NCBI GenBank assembly: GCA_905198825.1
Contig: CAJKEF010000007.1
Coordinates: forward strand, 1-17,556
Reading direction: 5' to 3'
DNA length: 17,556 nucleotides
Source of the DNA: an uncultured Collinsella sp.
Lineage (GTDB): Bacteria > Actinomycetota > Coriobacteriia > Coriobacteriales > Coriobacteriaceae
The position numbers and the translations under genes were made by a program. The notes under the pieces were generated by a model. The model saw only the letters and a program-made list of their open reading frames with translations, did no database searches and was not told where the DNA came from. Shown here in pieces: positions 5,918 to 12,674 of this stretch (position 1 is the stretch's first letter; each line of letters opens with the position of its first letter).

Positions 5918-7681
5918 ATGGAGCAACTCATCGCCACCATCGAAAAGGGCCAGCCCTTTTTCAACGCGATCGCCCGCAACAAGTACCTCAAGGCGATCCG
6001 CGACGGTTTTATCTCCGTCATCCCCATCATCATCTTCTCGTCCATCTTCTGCCTGGTAGCCTCGGTCCCCAACATCTGGGGTTTCTACTGGCCCGATGAC
6101 ATCAACAACGCCCTGTGGAAGTGCTACAACTACTCCATGGGCATCCTGGCCATCGCCTGCGCCGCCACCACGGCCAAGCACTTCGCCGACGCCCAGAACC
6201 GCGATCTGCCCAAGAATAACCAGATCAACTTTATCTCGTGCATGTGCGCGGCCATCATCGGCTTCCTGCTCCTTTCGAGCGACACGATCGCCACGGACGC
6301 CGCCAGCGGCTTCAACACCACCTACCTTGGTTCCAAGGGCCTGCTGACCGCCTTCATCGCTGCGTTTGTGACCGGCATCATCTACAAGTTCTTTATCAAG
6401 CGCAACATCACCGTCAAGATGCCCGATCAGGTTCCGCCCAACATCTCGCAGACCTTTAAGGACATCATCCCCTTCTCCGTCTGCATCACCGTCTTTTGGG
6501 TCTTTGACATCGTCTTCCGCGCTGCTTTTGGCTTCTGCTTTGCCCAGGGCGTCATCCAGGTGTTCCAGCCCCTGTTCACCGCTGCCGACGGCTACATCGG
6601 CCTTGCTGTGATCTACGGCGCCATGAGCCTGTTCTGGTTCGTCGGCGTCCACGGTCCCTCGATCGTCGAGCCTGCCATCGCAGCCGCCCTCGTTGCCAAC
6701 ATGACCGACAACCTTGCTGCATTCCAGGCCGGCGAGCACGCTTCCGCCGTCCTGACGCAGGGCGCCCAGTACTTCGTCGTCTGCATGGGCGGCACCGGTG
6801 CCACGCTCGTCCTGGTCTTTATGTTCTGCTTCCTGGCCAAGTCCCAAGAGATGCGCGCCGTCGGTAAGGCCGCTATCGTCCCCGTGTGCTTCGCCGTCAA
6901 CGAGCCGCTGCTGTTCGCCGCGCCCATCGTGCTCAACCCCGTCTTCTTTGTTCCGTTTGTCTTTGCCCCGATCGCCAACATCTGGATCCTCAAGATCTTT
7001 ATCGACTTCTTGGGCATGAACGGCTTTATGTACACCCTGCCCTGGACCGTCCCCGGCCCCATCGGCACCATCATGGGCCTGGGCTTCCAGCCGCTCGCCT
7101 TTGTGATGCTCGCCATCATCCTGGTCGTCGACTTCCTTCTGTACTACCCCTTCTTCCGTGCCTATGACGCCCAGAAGTACGCTGAGGAGGCCGAGATTTC
7201 CGAGGAGGAGCTCGCCGCCAAGAACGCCGAGAAGGCCGCCAAGCTCAACGATGCCTTCCAGGGCAAGGCCGACGCCAAGAGCGTTGCCGCCGGCGCCGCT
7301 GCCGAGGCCGTGAAGGCCGACGCCGTTCCCGCCGCTGCCGAGGCTACGGCCACCAGTGACCTCAACGGCAAGCGCGTGCTCGTGCTCTGCCAGGGCGGCG
7401 GAACCTCGGGTCTGCTCGCCAACGCGCTGGCCAAGGCCGCCAAGGAGCGCGGTATTAACCTCGAGACCGCTGCCGAGGCCTATGGCAACCACGTGGACAT
7501 GCTCCCTGACTTCGATCTGGTCGTCCTGGCCCCGCAAGCCGCCAGCTACCTGGCCGACCTGCAGAAAGACTGCGAGCGCGTGGGCAACAAGTGCGTTGCC
7601 TGCCGTGGCAAGCAGTACATCGAGCTCTCCCAGAACGGCGATAAGTCTCTCGCCTTCGTCTCCGAGCAGCTTTCGAAGTAA
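5918..7681 (+). CDS. lacE: PTS lactose-type enzyme IICB (LacE-like), module 1
   Basis: This membrane permease imports lactose or a related beta-galactoside and phosphorylates it on entry. The 587 residues fit a IIC-IIB fusion. The IIC part (about 1-425) has many hydrophobic segments, FWFVGVHGPSIVEP (His245) and NEPLLFAAP (Glu329), the motifs of the lactose/cellobiose IIC family. An Ala/Glu/Lys-rich linker spans about 425-480. The IIB domain begins at RVLVLCQGGGTSG with the phosphorylated Cys491. Ribosome site TTAGGAG lies 6 bases before the ATG. The IIC sequence closely resembles staphylococcal LacE from memory (NQINFIS, PPNISQTFKD). It is followed after 66 bases by the GH1 gene, so the two form an operon. 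IIA is supplied in trans, probably by LacF. Confidence 0.93.
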   Translation: MEQLIATIEKGQPFFNAIARNKYLKAIRDGFISVIPIIIFSSIFCLVASVPNIWGFYWPDDINNALWKCYNYSMGILAIACAATTAKHFADAQNRDLPKNNQINFISCMCAAIIGFLLLSSDTIATDAASGFNTTYLGSKGLLTAFIAAFVTGIIYKFFIKRNITVKMPDQVPPNISQTFKDIIPFSVCITVFWVFDIVFRAAFGFCFAQGVIQVFQPLFTAADGYIGLAVIYGAMSLFWFVGVHGPSIVEPAIAAALVANMTDNLAAFQAGEHASAVLTQGAQYFVVCMGGTGATLVLVFMFCFLAKSQEMRAVGKAAIVPVCFAVNEPLLFAAPIVLNPVFFVPFVFAPIANIWILKIFIDFLGMNGFMYTLPWTVPGPIGTIMGLGFQPLAFVMLAIILVVDFLLYYPFFRAYDAQKYAEEAEISEEELAAKNAEKAAKLNDAFQGKADAKSVAAGAAAEAVKADAVPAAAEATATSDLNGKRVLVLCQGGGTSGLLANALAKAAKERGINLETAAEAYGNHVDMLPDFDLVVLAPQAASYLADLQKDCERVGNKCVACRGKQYIELSQNGDKSLAFVSEQLSK

Positions 7682-7690
7682 GTAACGCTC

Positions 7691-7724
7691 AGGGCCAGCC
7701 GACCATCCAAGACCGGCTGGCCCT
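7691..7724 (+). promoter_or_regulatory. Intercistronic hairpin between lacE and GH1 gene, module 1
   Basis: An 11-bp perfect stem (AGGGCCAGCCG at 7691-7701 with 7714-7724) closes a 12-nt loop, 10 bases past the lacE stop. It is followed by TTCGATTTAG rather than a U-tract. It could be a partial terminator or a mRNA-stabilising stem that sets the lacE:GH1 ratio. Confidence 0.7.
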
Positions 7725-7747
7725 TCGATTTAGACGATTGGATCATC

Positions 7748-9187
7748 ATGTCCGTTAACCCTGCTAGCGTCACTAACCCGCCCGCGCAGTTTCCCGAGGG
7801 CTTTGTCTTTGGCGGCGCCACTGCTGCCTACCAGGTAGAGGGCGAGACCCGCACTCACGGTAAGGGCAAGGTTGCCTGGGACGACTTCCTGGAGGCCCAG
7901 GGGCGCTTTTCCCCCGATCCCGCTTCGGACTTCTATAACCAGTACCCCGTCGACCTGAAGCTGTGCGAGGAGTTCGGCATCAACGGCATTCGCCTCTCCA
8001 TCGCCTGGAGCCGCATCTTCCCCAACGGCACCGGTGAGATTAACCCCGAGGGTGTCCAGTTCTATCACGACCTTTTCGCCGAATGCCACAAGCACCATGT
8101 TGAGCCGTTTGTCACGCTGCATCACTTCGATACGCCGCTTCCCCTCTTTGAGAAGGGCGACTTCCTCAACCGCGAGACCATCGACGCCTTTGTGGACTTT
8201 GCCACCTTCTGCTTTAAGGAGTACGCCGACCAGGTGACCTACTGGTTCACCTTTAACGAGATTTGGGCCGACGCCTCCAACACCTACATCGAGGGTACCT
8301 TCCCCGGTGGCGTCAAGGCGCATCTGGCCGAGGCCTTCCAGTGCGAGCACAACATGATGCTCGCCCACGCCAAGGCCGTGCTGGCGTTCCACAACGGCGG
8401 CTTTAAGGGAAAGATCGGCGTTATCCAGTCGCTGGAGTTTAAGTACCCGCTCAACGAGAACGACCCCGCCGACATCAAGGCCGCCAACAACGAGCACGTG
8501 CTGCAGAACCAGTTCTTGCTCGACGCCACCTTCCGCGGCGACTACGCGCCCGACACGCTCGAGTGCGCCAACCGCCTGGCTGCCGTCTCGGGCGGCACCA
8601 TCCAGATTCTGGACGAGGACCTCGAGATTATGCGCAAGGCCGCGCTCTACAACGACTACCTGGGCGTCAACAACTACCAGTGCCGCTTTTTGAAGGCTTA
8701 CGACGGCGAAAACGACCTGCACCACAACGGTACGGGTGAGAAGGGTACCGGCCGCTGGCGCGTCAAGGGTATTGGCGAGCACGTGAATAAGCCCGGCATC
8801 CCCACCACCGACTGGGACTGGATCATCTATCCCGAGGGCCTGTTCGACCTGCTCGTCTACATCAAGCAGCGCTACCCCAACTACAAGCAGATCTTCATCA
8901 CCGAAAACGGCATGGGTTACAAGGACCCCTACAAAGACGGCTTTGTGGACGATCAGCCGCGCATCGACTACATCGAGCAGCACCTGCGCTGGCTGCTCAA
9001 GGCCATGGAAGTGGGCGTCAACGTGGGCGGCTACTTCCTGTGGAGCCTGCAGGATCAGTTCTCCTGGACCAATGGCTACAACAAGCGCTATGGCTTCTTC
9101 TACGTTGACTTTGAGACCCAGAAGCGCACGCCCAAGGCAAGCGCCTACTGGTACAAGCACGTAGCGCAGACCCGTCGTCTGGACTAG
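7748..9187 (+). CDS. 6-phospho-beta-galactosidase-like GH1, module 1
   Basis: This is a cytosolic GH1 retaining glycosidase that cleaves phosphodisaccharides delivered by the PTS. It has 479 residues. Acid/base Glu171 lies in FTFNE and nucleophile Glu386 in ITENG. The phosphate-binding trio of this subgroup is present in SWTNGYNKRYG as Ser439, Lys446 and Tyr448. Trp440 after the serine is typical of 6-phospho-beta-galactosidase rather than 6-phospho-beta-glucosidase. Compared with the module-2 paralogue it has a longer N-terminus and diverged loops (NEIWADASN against NEIPATAEG; GGTIQILDED against GGELDVRDED), so its aglycone preference may differ. The ribosome site is weak (GGAT), consistent with coupling to lacE. 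Confidence 0.9.
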   Translation: MSVNPASVTNPPAQFPEGFVFGGATAAYQVEGETRTHGKGKVAWDDFLEAQGRFSPDPASDFYNQYPVDLKLCEEFGINGIRLSIAWSRIFPNGTGEINPEGVQFYHDLFAECHKHHVEPFVTLHHFDTPLPLFEKGDFLNRETIDAFVDFATFCFKEYADQVTYWFTFNEIWADASNTYIEGTFPGGVKAHLAEAFQCEHNMMLAHAKAVLAFHNGGFKGKIGVIQSLEFKYPLNENDPADIKAANNEHVLQNQFLLDATFRGDYAPDTLECANRLAAVSGGTIQILDEDLEIMRKAALYNDYLGVNNYQCRFLKAYDGENDLHHNGTGEKGTGRWRVKGIGEHVNKPGIPTTDWDWIIYPEGLFDLLVYIKQRYPNYKQIFITENGMGYKDPYKDGFVDDQPRIDYIEQHLRWLLKAMEVGVNVGGYFLWSLQDQFSWTNGYNKRYGFFYVDFETQKRTPKASAYWYKHVAQTRRLD

Positions 9188-9232
9188 CGGCTTGCGGGGT
9201 TGTCTGCCCACATAACCTGCCCCCATTTCTCA

Positions 9233-9277
9233 GCCGGGGGCGGCACGTCACACGGCGCGCCGCCCCCGGCTTTTTTT
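9233..9277 (+). terminator. Rho-independent terminator of the module-1 lacE-GH1 operon
   Basis: A perfect 12-bp stem (GCCGGGGGCGGC at 9233-9244 with 9259-9270) closes a 14-nt loop and is followed by seven T at 9271-9277. It stands 45 bases after the GH1 stop. Confidence 0.95.
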
Positions 9278-9298
9278 GGGCGGACCGTATCGCACGTT

Positions 9299-9518
9299 TG
9301 TCTCAATCTGTAACATCTAGCCAAGTTTTTGGTCCCTAGCTGTTACAAATCGAGACAGACAGAACGCCCGAGCAGAAATATCTCAATCTGTAACATCTAG
9401 CTGGTTATTTCACCCTTAACTGTTACAGATCGAGACATATGGAATAGGCGGGGCCGAATTGTCTAAATCTGTAACACTAAAACCGATTTTGGACGTCTGA
9501 TTGTTACAGATTGAGATG
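9299..9518. repeat. Array of three 59-bp palindromic units
   Basis: Units at 9299-9357, 9379-9437 and 9460-9518 are each exactly 59 bp, starting 80-81 bases apart. Each has arms of about 21 bp with the consensus TGTCTCAATCTGTAACATCTA on the left and its near-complement on the right, around a 17-nt centre. In unit 1, 18 of 21 arm positions pair. The arms are conserved between units and the linkers are not. The array lies between the plus-strand terminator and the stop of the minus-strand lacI. No terminator for that lacI is otherwise visible. A second array lies at 14190-14484. Confidence 0.9.
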
Positions 9519-9534
9519 AACGAGCCGAGCACGT

Positions 9535-10536
9535 CTACGCCCGCAGATCCCGCACGCTCGCACGCTCGACCAACACGCCCGAGACGAGCGTACGGCTTCT
9601 GGAGCTCGGGGCTTCCAGACCTGCGACGACCTCATTGAGCGCACGGATGCCCAGCTCGCGGTGGCGAAACTTCACCGACGTCAGAATCGAGTTGGGAATC
9701 GTCTTGTAGAGCTCATCGTCGAAGCCGATCACGGACACGTCGTCGGGCACACTGAGCCCTTTGTCACGTAGAGCCATCATCACGCCGTTTGCCATGCAGT
9801 CGTTAGCGGCGAGGACCGCCGTGCAATCGGGTTTATCGGCAAGCACAAGGCCCGCGGCATAGCCACTATCCGCATTCCAATCGCCTTGCAGAGGCTCGGG
9901 TGGCTCAATGCCACGCGCCTCGAGTGCCGCACGCCAACCTTTCATACGGCACTGGCTCGACAGCGACTCTTTTTTACCAGAAACGAAGTACACGTTCTTG
10001 TGACCGTGGTCCAAAAAGTACTCGCACGCCATACGCGCGCCGCCCTCTTGGTCGTCACTGACGGTGGAGCAGGTAGGATGCTCCATCGGCGTGATAATCA
10101 CCGTCTTGAGGTCTTTCGGCGCCTCAAAGGTATCAAAGTCATCGACCATCTGGCGCAGGTTGAAGATCATGCCATCAACAGGCAGCTGCGACATCCTACG
10201 CGCCGCTTCGGCAAGGGTCATCTTCTCCCCTGCGCGCTTCTTAATCATCGTGAGAGCAAATCCTCGCTCTTCGGCGGCATCGGCGATACCGTCAATCATG
10301 TCCACGGCACCGCCCGACAAGTGAAACATCACCACACCGATGCACCCGTAACGGCCCAACTTGAGTGAACGCGCGGCAAAGTTCGCCCGGAACCCAAGCG
10401 CCTCCATGGTCGCATGGACCCTATCGCGCGTCGACTCGCGCACGCTATCGGGCTCGTTGATCACGCGCGACACCGTCTTGAGAGAAACACCCGCGGCAAT
10501 CGCCACATCGTTCATCGAGACGTTTTTCTTGTCCAT
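9535..10536 (-). CDS. LacI-family repressor, module 2
   Basis: This transcription factor has 333 residues from the preferred start. The HTH (MNDVAIAAGVSLKTVSRVI) begins at about residue 8, followed by a hinge segment NFAARSLKLGR and a sugar-binding-type sensor domain ending in GVLVERASVRDLRA. It is paralogous to the module-1 repressor and likewise divergent from a lacE-type permease (10821). I chose the ATG at 10534-10536 because it puts the HTH at the normal distance from the N-terminus and has GGAGAAG upstream. An in-frame ATG at 10614 would add 26 unusual residues and lies inside the apparent promoter. The likely operator is the perfect palindrome at 10697-10718. The effector is unknown. 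Confidence 0.9.
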   Translation of the reverse strand: MDKKNVSMNDVAIAAGVSLKTVSRVINEPDSVRESTRDRVHATMEALGFRANFAARSLKLGRYGCIGVVMFHLSGGAVDMIDGIADAAEERGFALTMIKKRAGEKMTLAEAARRMSQLPVDGMIFNLRQMVDDFDTFEAPKDLKTVIITPMEHPTCSTVSDDQEGGARMACEYFLDHGHKNVYFVSGKKESLSSQCRMKGWRAALEARGIEPPEPLQGDWNADSGYAAGLVLADKPDCTAVLAANDCMANGVMMALRDKGLSVPDDVSVIGFDDELYKTIPNSILTSVKFRHRELGIRALNEVVAGLEAPSSRSRTLVSGVLVERASVRDLRA

Positions 10537-10587
10537 CGTTGCCACTACTTCTCCAGTCGGTTTTACATCGCTTGTTTTTTGTGTTCT

Positions 10588-10614
10588 AGCATACACTACC
10601 TGCCCGACTGACAA
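10588..10614 (-). promoter_or_regulatory. Candidate promoter of module-2 lacI
   Basis: On the minus strand TTGTCA (10609-10614) and TATGCT (10588-10593) stand 15 bases apart, which is short. A start about 45 bases before the ATG at 10536 would follow. The match is moderate. Confidence 0.35.
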
Positions 10615-10639
10615 ATCAGCCGTTTATCGGACGATATCG

Positions 10640-10648
10640 ACCGTTCAC
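10640..10648 (+). promoter_or_regulatory. ACCGTTCAC box upstream of module-2 lacE
   Basis: Exact 9-mer shared with the lacF upstream region (twice) and module-1 lacE (5674). Same orientation relative to the PTS gene, and upstream of the LacI-type operator here too. Confidence 0.4.
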
Positions 10649-10696
10649 CCGTAAATCCTTGTTGCTCTTCCAAAAATGTCTTACGTTGTCATTAAC

Positions 10697-10718
10697 GAAA
10701 TGACAACGTTGTCATTTC
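10697..10718. promoter_or_regulatory. Perfect 22-bp LacI-type operator, module 2
   Basis: The core ATGACAACGTTGTCAT (10700-10715) extends to a flawless 22-bp palindrome centred on CG at 10707-10708. A lone half-site, ACGTTGTCATTA, lies at 10683-10694, its CG 23 bases from the main centre. The outer ATG/CAT and central CG match the module-1 sites, while the inner bases differ (GACA against GTTA/GGCA). It lies 103 bases before the lacE start and may cover a -35 box (TTGTCA, 10709-10714). Confidence 0.8.
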
Positions 10719-10820
10719 ACAATGCCTTCCTTAATCAGGAAGGTTTCCGGGCAGTCCTGACCATCCATCGACGACCAGTTCCATCCACATGCATCGCGCA
10801 TCAAGTAGCAAAGGAGCTCT

Positions 10821-12599
10821 ATGGACGCCATCGTAAAGATGCTCGAAAAGCATCAACCGTTCTTTGAGAAGATCTCGAGGAACGTCTACCTCCAGGCCAT
10901 TAAGGACGGATTCCTTGGGTGTATGCCCATCGTCCTCACCTCTTCGATCTTCCTGCTCATTGCCACGCTTCCCGGCGTAGTCGGCGTCACGCTGCCCCAG
11001 CCGCTCATCGACTGGTGCAACAAGCTGTACAACTTCACCATGGGTGTTATGGGCATCATGGTTGCCGGCACCACTGCCAAGAACTTTACGGCTTCCATGA
11101 ACCGTCGCATGCCCGCCGGCAAAGTGCTCAACGACGGCTCCACCATGGTGGCCGCCCAGTGCAGCATGCTTTTGCTCGCAGTCACGCAGTTCACCACCAA
11201 GCTCAACGGCTCCGAACTTTCGGTCTTCGATTGCACCAGCATGGGCACGCGTGGTCTGTTCTCGGCCTATATCGCCGCGTTCATTACCGTGTGGGTCTAC
11301 AAATTCTGCGTCTCGCGCGATCTGACCATTAAGCTGCCCAAGGAGGTCCCGGGCGCCATCGCTCAGAACTTCCGCGACATCATCCCCTTTGGCGGCGCCG
11401 TCATCATCTGCGGCATCATCGATGTCGTCGTGCGCAACCTCATGGGCGTTCCGTTCTCCGAGCTGCTTATCAAACTGCTCTCCCCGCTCTTTACCGCTGC
11501 AGAAACCTATCCTGGCCTTATCCTTATCCAGGCAGCCACCGCATTCTTCTGGTTCATCGGCGTCCACGGCCCCTCGATCGTCCAGCCGGGGATCGACCCC
11601 ATCCGTCTTGCCAACCAGGCCGAGAATCTGCAGGTTCTGCTGGCAGGCGGTCACCCCGCCCACTCCCTCACCTTTAACATGTCGCTCGTGGGTGAGTTCG
11701 GCGGCACCGGCGCCACGTTCATCGTGCCGCTTCTGCTGATTCTCTTCATGAAGTCCAAGCAGCTCAAAGCCGTCGGTAAGGCCTCGATTGTTCCTGTTGC
11801 CTTCGCCGTCAACGAACCGCTGCTCTTTGGCGCGCCGATGATCCTTAACCCCTACATGCTCATACCCTTTGTTGCCGCCGGCTGCGTCAACGTAAGTGTT
11901 GCCAAGTTCTTTATCGATAACGTGGGCATGAACGGCTTCTCCTTCGTGGTGCCTTGGGCCACCCCCGCCCCCATCGGTATCTTCATCACCACGAACTTCC
12001 AGCTTATTGCCCTGGTATTTGTCGCGATCATCATCTTGCTGGACGCCGTTATTTACCTGCCGTTCTTAAAGGCATACGATAAGCTGCTCTGCGACCAGGA
12101 GGCCGAGCGCGCCGCCGAGCTGGGTCTCGAGTCCGATGGTGCCGCTGCCATCGCCGCCAACGCCTCTGCGCCCGCTGTCGAGCAGACCGCCGCTGCCGTC
12201 GAGACGACCGTTGCCAGCGCCGATAGCAAGCCTGTTGCCGACCAGTCCGAGCCCGCCACCGACGCATCCGCTAAGAAGGACGTCGATGGCCTGAAGGTCC
12301 TCGTCCTGTGTGCCGGCGCCGGCACCTCTGCCATGCTTGCCAACGCCATCAAGGAAGGTGCTGCGCAGACTGGAGAGAACATCGCTTCCTCCGCAGGCGC
12401 CTATGGCCAGCACACTGCCATCATGGATCAGTACGACGTTATCGTGCTTGCCCCGCAGGTTCGTAGCTACTACAACGACATGAAGGCCGACACTGATCGC
12501 CTGGGCATTAAGCTGCTCGCCCCGCGCGGCAAGGAATATATCGACCTCACCCGCGACCCCGCCGGCGCCATCAAGTGGCTCCGCGAGAACCTCGACTAG
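10821..12599 (+). CDS. PTS lactose-type enzyme IICB (LacE-like), module 2
   Basis: This is a second membrane permease of the lactose/cellobiose family, 592 residues. The IIC part (about 1-425) carries FFWFIGVHGPSIVQP (His249), EFGGTGAT and NEPLLFGAP (Glu332). An Ala/Ser/Asp-rich linker spans about 425-485. The IIB domain has KVLVLCAGAGTSAM with phosphorylated Cys497 and ends in a typical LacE tail (DTDRLGIKL, EYIDLTRD). Ribosome site AAGGAG stands 4 bases from the ATG. Gene order and length match the module-1 permease, so they are paralogues with diverged IIC loops (VPGAIAQNF against VPPNISQTF). It is followed after 75 bases by the lacG-type gene. Substrate is probably a beta-galactoside, but the two permeases may differ in preference. 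Confidence 0.92.
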   Translation: MDAIVKMLEKHQPFFEKISRNVYLQAIKDGFLGCMPIVLTSSIFLLIATLPGVVGVTLPQPLIDWCNKLYNFTMGVMGIMVAGTTAKNFTASMNRRMPAGKVLNDGSTMVAAQCSMLLLAVTQFTTKLNGSELSVFDCTSMGTRGLFSAYIAAFITVWVYKFCVSRDLTIKLPKEVPGAIAQNFRDIIPFGGAVIICGIIDVVVRNLMGVPFSELLIKLLSPLFTAAETYPGLILIQAATAFFWFIGVHGPSIVQPGIDPIRLANQAENLQVLLAGGHPAHSLTFNMSLVGEFGGTGATFIVPLLLILFMKSKQLKAVGKASIVPVAFAVNEPLLFGAPMILNPYMLIPFVAAGCVNVSVAKFFIDNVGMNGFSFVVPWATPAPIGIFITTNFQLIALVFVAIIILLDAVIYLPFLKAYDKLLCDQEAERAAELGLESDGAAAIAANASAPAVEQTAAAVETTVASADSKPVADQSEPATDASAKKDVDGLKVLVLCAGAGTSAMLANAIKEGAAQTGENIASSAGAYGQHTAIMDQYDVIVLAPQVRSYYNDMKADTDRLGIKLLAPRGKEYIDLTRDPAGAIKWLRENLD

Positions 12600-12613
12600 T
12601 TCCTCCCTCTGTT

Positions 12614-12640
12614 GGTGCTCGGATCCCCAGTTCGGGCACC
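12614..12640 (+). promoter_or_regulatory. Intercistronic hairpin between lacE and lacG, module 2
   Basis: GGTGCTCG (12614-12621) pairs with CGGGCACC (12633-12640), 8 bp with one G-U in RNA, around an 11-nt loop. There is no U-tract. It stands at the same place as the stem in module 1 but is unrelated in sequence, so the position rather than the sequence is kept. Confidence 0.5.
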
Positions 12641-12674
12641 TCTCCCTATTCGTATCCCACAGAAAGGATGACTC

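Noticed and set aside
5849..7537. Long minus-strand open frame opposite the module-1 permease
   Set aside because: It is the mirror of a clear lacE-type gene in GC-rich codons, is rich in Gly/Asp/Val as antisense frames are, and has no family motif. The same applies to the frames at 7730-9226, 10731-11663, 12066-13631 and 15473-16633.
9299..9518. CRISPR array
   Set aside because: The units are long imperfect palindromes that vary in sequence, linkers are about 15-22 bases, and there are no constant short repeats with 30-40 base spacers or cas genes.
10537..10546. Module-1-type operator half-site (CGTTGCCACT) at the module-2 lacI start
   Set aside because: Only the right half matches; the left half agrees in one of six bases, so chance is likely.
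10537..10614. Upstream ATG for the module-2 lacI
   Set aside because: It adds 26 residues before the HTH not seen in the family and lies within the likely promoter; the ATG at 10536 has GGAGAAG upstream.
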